Part shown: positions 9,025 through 17,535 of the stretch, one piece after another
Numbering within the stretch: position 1 is the first letter of the stretch
Layout: each line of letters starts with the position of its first letter
Assembly: GCA_036262075.1 (NCBI GenBank)
Contig: DATAJO010000040.1
Span: 8,789 to 72,788 of the forward strand
Length of the DNA: 64,000 nt
Direction of reading: 5' to 3'
Origin: JACDBZ01 sp036262075
GTDB taxonomy: Bacteria; Chloroflexota; Limnocylindria; QHBO01
Position numbers and translations under genes: made by a program
The notes under the pieces: model-generated
What the model was told of the DNA's origin: nothing
Seen by the model: the letters and a program-made list of their open reading frames with translations, nothing else
Database searches by the model: none

Positions 9025-11063
9025 TCTGGCGCGGCCTTGCCGGCATCGGCCTGGCAGTCGTCGGCCTGGCGGTGCTTCCCTGGGTGCGGGAGGCGCTCGA
9101 CCTGCCAGTCTTCCTGCTCGCCTTCGGCACGCTCGTCCTGACGTGGACCGCCCTTGCGACGAGCTGGAACATCCTGTCCGGGTACAGCGGCTACTTCAGC
9201 TTCGGGCAGGGCGGGTTCTACGGGGTCGGGCTGTACACCACGGCCGTCCTGACCGGTCGCCACGAGTGGAACTTCCTGGCGACGGTGCCACTGGCGGGAC
9301 TCGTGGCCGCGGTGCTCGGGCTGCTCGTGGGCATCGTCGCGTTCCGCCTCCGCACGCTGTCGGGCGAGGTGTTCGCGCTCCTGACCCTGGCCGTGCCGTT
9401 CATCGTTGCGCCGATCGCGCGCCTCAACCCGTCGATCGACGGCGGCCAGGGCATCACCGTCCCGGTGCCCGAGATCCCCGAACCGTTGAACGGGTTCCAG
9501 GACCTCTCGTTCCTCCTGTCGCTGGCGATCGCCGCGATCGCGGTCGTGGTCGCCTACGTCGCCCAGCGCACCCGGCTGGGCTGGGGCCTGTTCGCCATCC
9601 GCGACGCCGAGGGCGTGGCCGAGGGCCTCGGCGTCCCGACCTTCCGGAGCAAGATGGTCGCGATCGCCATCACCGCCGGCATCGCGGGCATGGCCGGCAG
9701 CGTGGGGGCCATCCAGGTCGGCTACGTGACGGTCGAGGGCACGTTCAACCTCCAGGTGCCACTGTTCGTCATCGTCATGAGCGTCCTCGGCGGACGGCTG
9801 CACTGGCTCGGGCCGGCGGTGGGCGCGTTGTTCATCGTCACGCTCCGGGATCGCCTGGCGACGAGCGGCTTCGAGGGCTCCAGCCTCATCGTCCTCGGAG
9901 CGATCCTCGTCGTGTTCGTCGTCCTCGCCCCGGAAGGCCTCGTCCCGAGGATGCGCCGCCGGCTCGTCCCGGTCCTCGTCACCGTCGCGGGCGTGGTCGC
10001 GCTGCTCGTGGTCACCGGGCTGCGCCAGGACCCGGTCGACTGGCTGGCGCTCGGCCTGCTCGCCGGGGCCGTCGTCGCGTTCCTGCCGGGCATCCGGCGC
10101 CGGGCGAGCGGCGAAGTCGAGCCGGTCGGACCGCCCGTGGCCGAAGGTGAACCCGCCGAAGGTGAACCCGCCGAAGGTGAACCCACCGAAGGTGAACCCA
10201 CCGCGGACGAGCCGGCCGCCGCGCCCGGCGTGCTTCCGGCTGAGGCCACCGAGGCGACCGACGCGACCGCATCCCAGAGGGGGCCAACCCGCGAGCCGAT
10301 CGTCGTGGCCACCGACCTCACGAAGCAGTTCGGTGGCGTCCGCGCGCTCCACGGCGTGTCGCTGACCGTCGCCGAGGGCGAGCTCATCGGCCTGGTGGGA
10401 CCGAACGGGTCGGGCAAGACGACGCTCGTCAATCTCCTGTCGGGCCTTCTCCGCCCGTCGAGCGGCTCGATCTCCGTCGGCGGCGTCGACATCGTCGGCC
10501 TGCCGCCGCACCGGATCGCCCATGCCGCCGTGGCGCGGACGTACCAGATCCCGCGGCCCTTCGCCTCGATGACGGTCCGCGACAACGTCGCGATCGCGAT
10601 CATGTTCGGCCGCTCCCCGACGGACCTCGAGTCCGCCCGGGCCGCGGCGGAGGAGCACCTCGCCCTCGTCGGACTGGCCCACCTTGCCGATGCGCTCCCC
10701 GGCGAGATCAACCTCCACGAGCGCCAGCTGCTCGAGATGGCCCGAGCGCTCGCCACGCGACCGCGCGTCCTCCTCCTCGACGAGGCGCTCGCCGGCCTCA
10801 ACCCGGTCGAGGTCGACAACGCGGTCGGGGTCGTGCGCCGGATCCACGCCTCCGGCGTGGCGATCGTCCTCGTCGAGCACCTGCTGCGGGTCGTGAACCA
10901 GCTTGCCACACGGATCGTCGTCCTCGACCACGGCCGCATCCTGGCCGAGGGCGACCCGGCCAGCGTGATGTCCGATCCCGAGGTCATCCGGGCCTACCTC
11001 GGCCGCCGCGCCGCCGGCCGGTCCGAGCCGGCGTACGAGCAGCGAGGGCTGGCCGATGCTTGA
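9021..11063 (+). CDS. Fused LivM permease - LivG ATPase of BCAA-type ABC importer (680 aa)
   Basis: ATG 9021 overlaps the livH stop. Residues 1-310 are a LivM permease (G-Y-S-G-Y-F-S-F-G-Q-G-G-F near 54-66; coupling loop with R-D-A-E-G-V-A-E-G-L-G-V at 194-205). Two extra hydrophobic segments follow (~314-356). Then comes a disordered linker (359-424) made partly of E-G-E-P repeats encoded by a 15-bp tandem repeat. Residues 426-680 are a LivG ATPase: Walker A G-P-N-G-S-G-K-T-T (460-468), signature region N-L-H-E-R-Q (564-569, diverged from LSGGQ) and Walker B V-L-L-L-D-E (583-588). Permease-ATPase fusions are unusual in this family. The two extra helices keep the ATPase cytoplasmic. Confidence 0.88.
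   Translation: MIWRGLAGIGLAVVGLAVLPWVREALDLPVFLLAFGTLVLTWTALATSWNILSGYSGYFSFGQGGFYGVGLYTTAVLTGRHEWNFLATVPLAGLVAAVLGLLVGIVAFRLRTLSGEVFALLTLAVPFIVAPIARLNPSIDGGQGITVPVPEIPEPLNGFQDLSFLLSLAIAAIAVVVAYVAQRTRLGWGLFAIRDAEGVAEGLGVPTFRSKMVAIAITAGIAGMAGSVGAIQVGYVTVEGTFNLQVPLFVIVMSVLGGRLHWLGPAVGALFIVTLRDRLATSGFEGSSLIVLGAILVVFVVLAPEGLVPRMRRRLVPVLVTVAGVVALLVVTGLRQDPVDWLALGLLAGAVVAFLPGIRRRASGEVEPVGPPVAEGEPAEGEPAEGEPTEGEPTADEPAAAPGVLPAEATEATDATASQRGPTREPIVVATDLTKQFGGVRALHGVSLTVAEGELIGLVGPNGSGKTTLVNLLSGLLRPSSGSISVGGVDIVGLPPHRIAHAAVARTYQIPRPFASMTVRDNVAIAIMFGRSPTDLESARAAAEEHLALVGLAHLADALPGEINLHERQLLEMARALATRPRVLLLDEALAGLNPVEVDNAVGVVRRIHASGVAIVLVEHLLRVVNQLATRIVVLDHGRILAEGDPASVMSDPEVIRAYLGRRAAGRSEPAYEQRGLADA
10141..10200 (+). 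repeat. Four tandem 15-bp repeats in the LivM-LivG linker
   Basis: Four head-to-tail units of CCGAAGGTGAACCC(G/A), the first two ending in G and the last two in A, encode repeated E-G-E-P-A/T. The array is in frame, so copy-number change would only lengthen or shorten the tether. Confidence 0.9.
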
Positions 11064-11763
11064 GGCGCTCGGCGTGGACGTCTTCTACGGCGAGGCGCAG
11101 GCCCTGAGGAGCCTGGATCTCGCGGCGGCCGACGGCGAGATCGTCTGCATCGTCGGACCGAACGGGGCCGGCAAGACGACGCTCGTCCAGGCGATCGCCG
11201 GCATGCTGCCCGTGGCCCGCGGCTCGATCCGGGTGGGTGGGACCGAGGTGGCCGGGCTGCCGGCGCACCTCGTGTGCCGTTCGGGCGTGGCGATCGTGCC
11301 GGAGGGCCGGCGCATCTTCCCGGGCATGACGGTGGCGGACAACCTCGACCTCGGCGCGTACCGCTCCGACGCTCGCGCCCATCGCGACGCCTCGCTCGCC
11401 TGGGTCCACGAGCTGTTCCCGCGGCTGCGCGAGCGCGCGACGCAGCTGGCGGGCTCGCTGAGCGGTGGCGAGCAGCAGATGCTGGCGATCGGCCGAGCCC
11501 TCATGGCCCGACCTCGACTGCTCCTCATGGACGAGCCGTCACTGGGACTGGCACCGGTCGTGGTCGACGGCGTCTTCGACGTCATCACCGAGATCAACCG
11601 CGCCGGGGTGACGGTCCTGCTCGTCGAGCAGAACGTGGAGCGTGCGCTCGAGATCGCGTCGCGCGGCTACGTCCTGGCCGAGGGCCGGATCGCGATGGCG
11701 GGCACGTCGGCCGAGCTGCTCGCGGACGCCGAGCTGCGACGGACGGTGCTCGGCGTGACCTAG
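11056..11763 (+). CDS. livF: Branched-chain amino acid-type ABC transporter ATPase LivF (235 aa)
   Basis: ATG 11056 overlaps the end of the fusion gene by 8 nt. Walker A G-P-N-G-A-G-K-T-T (34-42), intact signature L-S-G-G-E-Q (135-140) and Walker B L-L-L-M-D-E (155-160), followed by the LivF-typical P-S-L-G-L-A-P. It pairs with the LivG half of the fusion to power uptake. Because LivG has a diverged signature, LivF supplies the only canonical one. The stop overlaps the stop of the convergent regulator gene by 3 nt. Confidence 0.93.
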   Translation: MLEALGVDVFYGEAQALRSLDLAAADGEIVCIVGPNGAGKTTLVQAIAGMLPVARGSIRVGGTEVAGLPAHLVCRSGVAIVPEGRRIFPGMTVADNLDLGAYRSDARAHRDASLAWVHELFPRLRERATQLAGSLSGGEQQMLAIGRALMARPRLLLMDEPSLGLAPVVVDGVFDVITEINRAGVTVLLVEQNVERALEIASRGYVLAEGRIAMAGTSAELLADAELRRTVLGVT

Positions 11764-12443
11764 CGCTCCTCGCGGGAGGTTCCCTGCTCCGGGAAGTGGA
11801 TTCGGAGCGTCGTATCGTGGTCGTCCCGCCCGAGGACGAACCAGATGGCGTGGACCGGCACGTCACCCACGTTCTCGAGCCGGTGCGGCGTCGTCGAGTC
11901 GAGGGACACCGCGTCGCCGGCCTCCAGGACGTACTCCCGGAAGCCGATCGTGACCTTCAGCGTGCCCGACAGGACGTAGCCCCACTCGTGGCCCGCGTGC
12001 CGCTGGTACGCATCGGCCGCAGACGACGCCCCGCCGACCTCGTAGACCACGTGCAGGAACTCGGTGCCCGGCTCGGAGGTCGTGGTCAGCCGTTGCCACA
12101 GGACGCCCGAGGCGAGGCGGATGCGCTGCCGGTCGGTGGCGCGCTGAATCGGTCCGCCGGGCGCGTTGCTCTGGGCTCGATCGGTTCCACGCCGATCGCT
12201 GAACAGCAGCTCGTCGAGCGAGAGGTCGAGCTCCGCCACGAGGGCGTACAGCGTCGAGACCGACGGGTTCGCCCGCCCGCGCTCGATCTGCGAGATGAGG
12301 CTGGCACTCAACCCGAGGCGCCCGGCGACGTCGCGCAGCGAGAGCCCGAGCTCCTGGCGGCGCGCGCGAAGCCGGTCGCCGATCTCGGGATAGTCCGGGC
12401 GGCTGACGCGGAGCGCGGGTCCCTCGACCTCCGGATCGGTCAC
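11760..12443 (-). CDS. XRE-family transcriptional regulator with C-terminal cupin (227 aa)
   Basis: GTG start at 12443 (minus strand). Residues ~20-78 are a Cro/CI helix-turn-helix (L-G-L-S-L-R-D-V-A-G-R-L-G-L-S through I-E-R-G-R-A-N-P-S-V). Residues ~130-215 form a cupin with H-A-G-H-E-W-G-Y-V-L-S-G, a small-molecule sensor of the PuuR/SutR type. Such regulators usually repress a catabolic gene set and are released by its substrate. Position at the end of a leftward set (cupin, SDR, XRE) and opposite the uptake and catabolic operons suggests it controls both. It overlaps the SDR stop by 4 nt. Confidence 0.88.
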   Translation of the reverse strand: MTDPEVEGPALRVSRPDYPEIGDRLRARRQELGLSLRDVAGRLGLSASLISQIERGRANPSVSTLYALVAELDLSLDELLFSDRRGTDRAQSNAPGGPIQRATDRQRIRLASGVLWQRLTTTSEPGTEFLHVVYEVGGASSAADAYQRHAGHEWGYVLSGTLKVTIGFREYVLEAGDAVSLDSTTPHRLENVGDVPVHAIWFVLGRDDHDTTLRIHFPEQGTSREER

Positions 12444-13135
12444 GTGGTCATCCAGCCGCCGTCCACCCGCAGGTCGAGTCCGTTCACCGCCGGATTCTCG
12501 AGCAGGAACCGAACGGCATCGACGATGTCGGCCATCCGTGCGAGGCGCTTCGTCGGCGTGCGCGCGAGGATGTGGTCGAGCGGCTTGTTCTCCCAGAACG
12601 GGCTGTCACCCACGATGCCGGGGTGGATGGCGTTGACCCGGATCGGCGCCAGCTCCCACACGAGCGTGCGGACCATGCCGCTGACGCCGCCGTTCACCGT
12701 GGTGACGGTCGTGGATCCCGGATACGGCCGATCCTTGGCGAGCCCGCCGAACATGACGATCGAGCTCTCCGAACCGAGCCGATCGATGAGGCTGTGCACG
12801 ACCTCGGTGTAGCCGATGAGCTTGAGCGTCACGAGCCGGCGCGCGCGCTCGATCGAGTACTCCGCGACCCGGTTGTCGTCCCGGTCGATGGCCACCACGA
12901 CGAGGTGCTTCACCGGCCCGACCGAAGCCAGCGCCTCACCGATGCGCTCCGGCTCGGTGAGGTCGAGCGCCAGCCCTCGCGTCCGCCCGCCGATCTCGCC
13001 GGCCGCCTCCTCCGCGCGTTCGGCCTCGCGGGCGGTGATGACGACCTCGTCGCCGGCATCGGCGTAGTGCTGTGCGATCTCGCGGCCGATGCCGCGATTC
13101 CCCCCGACGACGACGACGCAGCCTTCGGCGGCCAT
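12440..13135 (-). CDS. SDR-fold protein, apparently lacking the catalytic Tyr/Lys (231 aa)
   Basis: Residues 11-17 read G-G-N-R-G-I-G, the dinucleotide-binding glycine motif, and the C-terminus has the SDR-typical I-R-V-N-A-I-H-P-G. Aligning to the E-L-A-P-I-R-V-N segment by its usual spacing, the catalytic Tyr and Lys of Y-x-x-x-K fall on V144 and N148. The protein therefore looks unable to do normal SDR chemistry and may be a binding or regulatory protein, or use another residue (Y138 is near). It lies between a bicupin and an XRE-cupin regulator in one leftward operon. Substrate unknown. Confidence 0.75.
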   Translation of the reverse strand: MAAEGCVVVVGGNRGIGREIAQHYADAGDEVVITAREAERAEEAAGEIGGRTRGLALDLTEPERIGEALASVGPVKHLVVVAIDRDDNRVAEYSIERARRLVTLKLIGYTEVVHSLIDRLGSESSIVMFGGLAKDRPYPGSTTVTTVNGGVSGMVRTLVWELAPIRVNAIHPGIVGDSPFWENKPLDHILARTPTKRLARMADIVDAVRFLLENPAVNGLDLRVDGGWMTT

Positions 13136-13159
13136 GTCAGTACCCTCCTTCGCCCGACG

Positions 13160-14062
13160 CTATTCGAAGCGCTTCCAGTGGTCGACCCAGCGGTACGAGT
13201 GCCGCGTCGGCGGCTGCGGTGCCTGGGTCTCGATCCACCGCACGCGCCCCGTTCCGGTGTTGAAGAAGCCGTGCGTGGCCCCGACCCCCGCGAAGACGAC
13301 GTCTCCGGCACGGATCGTGTGCACCGTGCCGTCGAGCTCGGCCTCGATCTCACCGTCGAGGAAGAAGTACGCCTCCTCGAAGGGGTGGTCGTGGACCTGG
13401 GCCGATCCGCCGGGCTCGTAGTCCACGGTGAACATCGTCAGCAGATCGGCGCCGAACACCGGGTCGACCAGCATCTTCACGCTGATGCCGCTGTAGACGA
13501 CGAGCGCGGTGTCGCGGCCGGCCGGGCGCCGCCCGCGCGCCGGGCTGTCGAGCGCGAGCGCCTCGGCCTGGGGTGGCGTGCCGTCGTAGTGACCGACGTG
13601 GCGCAGGCGCGGATCGCCGAACGGCGGGCGCTGAGCCGCGGCGGTGAATGCGTCGAGATCGAAGGGCTCGGATGCGAAGAACGTGTCGCGGCGTCCGGCA
13701 TCGGGTGGCAGCCGCTGCGGGGTGCTCACCGAAAGCCAGCGGGCCTGCTCCGCGCCCGGGTTCGCGAGGGCGTGCCACGTCCCGACCGGCATGAGCGTGT
13801 AGTCGCCGGGGACGAGACGATGGGTATGGCCGTCGATCTCGACGATCAGCTCGCCGGCGAGGACGTAGAGCGCCTCCTCGAACGAGTGGAAGTGGTGCTG
13901 CAACCAGCCACCGGGCTGGAACGCACCCACCGCGAGCTCGGTATGCACGGCGCCCTGCTCCGGCCCGACGATCACGCTCCGCGCGAGGCCGTGCCACGTC
14001 GCCGACGTCGGCATCGGCGAGTCGGCGAAGGACCAGTCGACGGGGGCGGCATGGGTCGCCAT
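13160..14062 (-). CDS. Bicupin protein (300 aa), possibly ureidoglycine-aminohydrolase-like
   Basis: ATG at 14062 is preceded on its strand by AAGGAGG. Two cupin domains are visible. The first (~45-120) has H-H-F-H-S-F-E-E-A-L-Y-V-L-A-G-E, the second (~200-280) H-D-H-P-F-E-E-A-Y-F-F-L-D-G-E, each giving metal-binding His/Glu residues. The two-cupin layout resembles (S)-ureidoglycine aminohydrolase and related enzymes that act on amine-bearing intermediates, but identity cannot be settled. It is the first gene of a leftward operon and is divergent from the M24 hydrolase operon, sharing its control region. Confidence 0.75.
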   Translation of the reverse strand: MATHAAPVDWSFADSPMPTSATWHGLARSVIVGPEQGAVHTELAVGAFQPGGWLQHHFHSFEEALYVLAGELIVEIDGHTHRLVPGDYTLMPVGTWHALANPGAEQARWLSVSTPQRLPPDAGRRDTFFASEPFDLDAFTAAAQRPPFGDPRLRHVGHYDGTPPQAEALALDSPARGRRPAGRDTALVVYSGISVKMLVDPVFGADLLTMFTVDYEPGGSAQVHDHPFEEAYFFLDGEIEAELDGTVHTIRAGDVVFAGVGATHGFFNTGTGRVRWIETQAPQPPTRHSYRWVDHWKRFE

Positions 14063-14083
14063 GGGATCGGCCCCTCCTTGCGT

Positions 14084-14183
14084 GTTCCAACGCCATTGAA
14101 CACCACGAGCATGGTGGCAGTCGCGTCAAGAGCGTGCGACACGCCGCACGGCGAGGATCTGGACGTGTGCACTACCATTGAAC
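14084..14183. promoter_or_regulatory. Divergent control region with two CCATTGAAC repeats
   Basis: CCATTGAAC occurs at 14093-14101 and again at 14175-14183, once before each divergent gene. The first copy is preceded by GTTCCAA (14084-14090), making an imperfect inverted repeat GTTC-CAA...TTG-AAC. This is a plausible operator for the nearby XRE-cupin regulator, but no clear -10/-35 pairs could be fixed. Confidence 0.35.
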
Positions 14184-14241
14184 TTCGATCAGGAAGGTTC
14201 GCCGGCCATCGGCCTCGACGCCCCAGTCCAGGAGGAAGCAG

Positions 14242-15519
14242 GTGAGCGCTCTCGACACCGTTGCGCGGCCCGCGACGACGAATGCCCGGCCGATCGGCTC
14301 TCCCGGCCTCATGACCGTCGACTGGGAGGAGCGCGTCAACCCGGATCGGCTCCGCCAGTACCGGTTCGGACGTGCCCGCGACGCCCTGAACGCCTCCGAG
14401 CTCGGGTCCGTCCTCCTCTTCGACTTCAACAACATCCGCTACGTCACCTCCACCCACATCGGGGAGTGGGCGCGCGACAAGATGACCCGCTTCGCGCTGC
14501 TCACCCGCGGCGGCGAGCCGCATCTCTGGGACTTCGGCAGCGCCGCCAAGCACCACCGCCTGTACTGCCCGTGGCTGCCCGAGGAGAACGTCCGCGGCGG
14601 GATGATCGGCCTGCGAGGCGCGGTGGCGCCGGACGCCGGGCTCTTCACGCGGGCCGCGAAGGAGATCAAGGAGATCCTCGTCGCCGAGGGCACCGCCGAC
14701 ATGCCGCTCGGCGTCGACATCGTCGAGCCGCCGATGCTCGCAGCGCTCGAGGCCGAGGGCATCACCGTCCGCGACGGCCAGCAGACGATGCTCGACGCCC
14801 GCGAGGTGAAGTCCGCCGACGAGATCATGCTCCTGAACATCGCCTGCGCCATGGTCGACGGGGCCTACCAGCTCATCGCCGAGAAGCTCAAGCCCGGCGT
14901 CCGCGAGTCCCAGCTCGTCGCGGAGGTCACGAAGGCGCTGTTCGACATGGGCAGCGAGCACGTCGACAACATCAACGCCGTCTCCGGCGAGCGCTGCTCC
15001 CCCCACCCGCACGTGTTCAGCGACCGCCTCATCCGGCCGGGTGACCAGGCGTTCTTCGACATCATCCAGACCTTCGTCGGCTACAAGACCTGCTACTACC
15101 GCACGTTCACCGTCGGCTCCGCCACCGATGCGCAACGTGACGCGTACAAGCGGGCACGGGAGTGGATCGACGCGAGCATCGAGCTCATGAAGCCGGGCGT
15201 GACGACGGACCAGGTCGCATCGGTCTGGCCGAAGGCAACGGAGTTCGGCTTCGAGAACGAGATGGAGTGCTTCGGGCTCCAGTTCGGCCACGGCGTCGGC
15301 CTGTTCCTCCACGAACGGCCGATCATCAGCCGCCTGAACTCGCTCGAGAACCCGATCGAGCTCAAGGAGGGCATGGTCATCGCGCTCGAGACGTACTGCC
15401 CGGCGAAGGACGGCTACTCGGCCGCGCGGATCGAGGAGGAGGTCGTCATCACCAGCGGCGAGCCGCAGATCATCACCCGCTTCCCGTCGCAGGAGCTGTT
15501 CGTCGCCAATGCCTACTGA
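14242..15519 (+). CDS. M24-family (creatinase/Xaa-Pro aminopeptidase-like) hydrolase (425 aa)
   Basis: GTG 14242 follows GGAGGAAG. An N-terminal creatinase-type domain precedes the pita-bread M24 domain (~185-425). Of the usual five metal ligands, D273, H350, E383 and E399/E400 can be placed, but the second Asp (normally in G-Y-x-S-D-x-x-R-T-F) is Cys284. Creatinase-like members, which cleave C-N bonds without the usual metal pair, also lose ligands. This is therefore more likely a creatinase-type or other amidine/amide hydrolase than a peptidase (inference). It opens a five-gene operon with E1 alpha/beta, a beta-hydroxyacid dehydrogenase and an amidohydrolase, and overlaps the next gene by 11 nt. 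Confidence 0.85.
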   Translation: MSALDTVARPATTNARPIGSPGLMTVDWEERVNPDRLRQYRFGRARDALNASELGSVLLFDFNNIRYVTSTHIGEWARDKMTRFALLTRGGEPHLWDFGSAAKHHRLYCPWLPEENVRGGMIGLRGAVAPDAGLFTRAAKEIKEILVAEGTADMPLGVDIVEPPMLAALEAEGITVRDGQQTMLDAREVKSADEIMLLNIACAMVDGAYQLIAEKLKPGVRESQLVAEVTKALFDMGSEHVDNINAVSGERCSPHPHVFSDRLIRPGDQAFFDIIQTFVGYKTCYYRTFTVGSATDAQRDAYKRAREWIDASIELMKPGVTTDQVASVWPKATEFGFENEMECFGLQFGHGVGLFLHERPIISRLNSLENPIELKEGMVIALETYCPAKDGYSAARIEEEVVITSGEPQIITRFPSQELFVANAY

Positions 15520-16561
15520 GCAGCCACTGACCGATGCGGGCGCCGCGGCGCCCGATGTGCCGGCTCCCGAGGTGCAGGCAGCACCGGACACCGAGCTGCG
15601 GCTGCGGATGTACCGCACGATGCTCGAGTGCCGCCTCTTCGAGCAGCGCACCCACGAGCTGTTCCTCGCCGGGCTCGTGCGCGGCACGACCCACCTCGGC
15701 ATCGGCCAGGAGGCGGTGGCGGCCGGCTTCGCCGCCGCGATGCGCCCGGACGACTGGACGTTCTGCACGTACCGCGGCCACAACCACACCCTGGCGCGGG
15801 GCACGCCGATGACCCCGGTCCTCCTCGAGCTCGTGGGCAAGCAGGGCGCGCTCATGGGCACGAAGGGCGGCTCGATGCACCTGACGAGCGTCGAGCATGG
15901 CGTCATGGGCTCGTACGCGATCGTCGGCGCCCATCTGCCGATCGCGGTCGGGGCGGCGTGGTCGGCGCAGTACCGCAAGACCGACCAGGTGGCGGTCTGC
16001 TTCTTCGGCGACGGCACGACGAACATCGGCTCCTTCCACGAGGCGCTGAACATGGCGGTGGTCTGGAAGGCCCCGGTCGTCTTCGTGTGTGAGAACAACC
16101 AGTACATGGAGTACACGCCGATCCGCTCGGTGACCGCGGTCGATCGGCCGGCGGCCGACCGGGCATCGGCGTACGGGCTCGAGGACCTCGTCGTCGACGG
16201 CAACGACGTCGAGGCGGTGTACGCCATGGCGCGGCGCACGATCGCTCGGGCGCGCGCCGGCGAGGGCCCGTCGCTCGTCGAGGCGGTCACGTACCGCCAT
16301 GGCGGCCACTCCCGCGCCGACCCGGGCACGTACCGGCCCGAGGAGGAGGTCAAGGCCTGGCTGTCGCGCGACCCGATTCCCGCCCAGCGGGCGCGGCTCC
16401 TCAAGGCCGGCGTGGCCGAGGAGGACCTGGCGCGCGTCGAGGCCGAGGTGAAGGCCGCGGTTGCCGATGCCGAGAAGGCCGCCCGCGAGGCGCCCGACCC
16501 CGATCCGGCGGTCGCCACCACCCACCTGTGGGCCGATGGAGGGGCCGAATGGCGGAGCTGA
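15509..16561 (+). CDS. Thiamine-diphosphate-dependent 2-oxo acid/acetoin dehydrogenase E1, alpha subunit (350 aa)
   Basis: ATG 15509 lies inside the M24 gene end. After ~27 flexible residues the E1-alpha fold begins. The TPP/Mg motif is F-F-G-D-G-T-T-N (165-172) closed by N197 in C-E-N-N-Q-Y, and Y88-R89 sits in T-Y-R-G-H. It should decarboxylate a 2-oxo acid or cleave a hydroxyketone such as acetoin together with the beta subunit downstream. No E2 acyltransferase or E3 gene is present in the cluster, so the acyl acceptor must be encoded elsewhere or differ. Confidence 0.9.
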   Translation: MPTEQPLTDAGAAAPDVPAPEVQAAPDTELRLRMYRTMLECRLFEQRTHELFLAGLVRGTTHLGIGQEAVAAGFAAAMRPDDWTFCTYRGHNHTLARGTPMTPVLLELVGKQGALMGTKGGSMHLTSVEHGVMGSYAIVGAHLPIAVGAAWSAQYRKTDQVAVCFFGDGTTNIGSFHEALNMAVVWKAPVVFVCENNQYMEYTPIRSVTAVDRPAADRASAYGLEDLVVDGNDVEAVYAMARRTIARARAGEGPSLVEAVTYRHGGHSRADPGTYRPEEEVKAWLSRDPIPAQRARLLKAGVAEEDLARVEAEVKAAVADAEKAAREAPDPDPAVATTHLWADGGAEWRS

Positions 16562-17535
16562 CGTACCGCCAGGCCGTTGCCCGCGGGATCGCGCAGGAGA
16601 TGGAGCGCGACCCGTCGGTCGTGGCGCTCGGCGAGGACATCGCCGCCGCCGGCGGCGTGTTCAAGACGACCGAGGGCCTGCTGGCGAAGTTCGGGCCCGA
16701 GCGCGTGCGGGACACGCCGATCAGCGAGCAGGCGATCATCGGCGCGGCGATGGGCGCCGCGATGACCGGCCTCCGGCCCGTGGCCGAGCTCATGTTCAGC
16801 GACTTCTTCGGCGTCGCCTGGGACATGGTCGCCAACCAGATCGCCAAGACCCGCTACATGACCGATGGGCAGGTCTCGCTGCCGCTCGTCATCCGCACCG
16901 CGAACGGCGGCGGGCTGCGCTTCGGCGCCCAGCACTCGCAGTCGATCGAGAACTGGGCGATGGCGATTCCCGGGCTGAAGGTCGTGGCCCCGTCGACGCC
17001 GCACGACATGGTCGGGCTCATGGCGTCCGCCATCCGCGACCCGGACCCGGTGATCGTGTGCGAGCACAAGTCGCTGTTCGCCGACAAGGCCGATGTCGAC
17101 GACGGCGAGATCGTCGTCCCGCTCGGTCAGGCGCGGGTCGTGCGCGAAGGGACGGATGCCACGGTCGTCGCACTGGCCGCGATGGTGCCGCGGGCGCTGG
17201 CCGCGGCCGAGCGGCTGGCGGAGAACGGCGGGCCGTCGCTCGAGGTCATCGACCTGCGCACGCTCGTGCCGCTCGACATGACGACCGTGCTCGAGTCGGT
17301 CCGCAAGACGTCGCGGCTGTTCACGGTCGAGGAGAACCCGCGGCTGTGCGGCTGGGGCGCCGAGGTCGTCTCGATCGTGGCCGAGGAGGCGATCTACTCG
17401 CTCGACGGACCCCTCGTCCGGATCACGACCCCGCACGTGCCGCTGGCGGCGAACCCGGTGCTGGAGGACGCGCAGATGCCATCGGCCGACCGGATCGTCG
17501 ACGTCGTGACGACGACGATGGAGGCCACCGGCTGA
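16549..17535 (+). CDS. Thiamine-dependent dehydrogenase E1, beta subunit (328 aa)
   Basis: The start chosen is ATG 16549 because GGAGGGG (16538-16544) lies at correct spacing. An upstream in-frame ATG at 16528 would add seven residues without similarity. The product begins M-A-E-L-T-Y-R-Q-A-V, typical of E1 beta, with L-G-E-D-I near 30 and the R-F-G-A-Q-H-S-Q-S region containing the conserved His. It forms the alpha2-beta2 E1 with the preceding gene (overlap 13 nt). Its TGA shares one base with the next ATG. Confidence 0.92.
   Translation: MAELTYRQAVARGIAQEMERDPSVVALGEDIAAAGGVFKTTEGLLAKFGPERVRDTPISEQAIIGAAMGAAMTGLRPVAELMFSDFFGVAWDMVANQIAKTRYMTDGQVSLPLVIRTANGGGLRFGAQHSQSIENWAMAIPGLKVVAPSTPHDMVGLMASAIRDPDPVIVCEHKSLFADKADVDDGEIVVPLGQARVVREGTDATVVALAAMVPRALAAAERLAENGGPSLEVIDLRTLVPLDMTTVLESVRKTSRLFTVEENPRLCGWGAEVVSIVAEEAIYSLDGPLVRITTPHVPLAANPVLEDAQMPSADRIVDVVTTTMEATG

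Noticed and set aside
13972..17436. An 1154-codon open frame on the minus strand
   Set aside because: It runs opposite to the M24, E1 alpha and E1 beta genes, which have clear motifs. Its own translation is low-complexity and motif-free.
16461..17534. A long N-terminal extension of the dehydrogenase at 17535
   Set aside because: The extension overlaps the E1 genes in another frame and has Arg/Gly-rich shadow composition; the Rossmann motif begins directly at ATG 17535.
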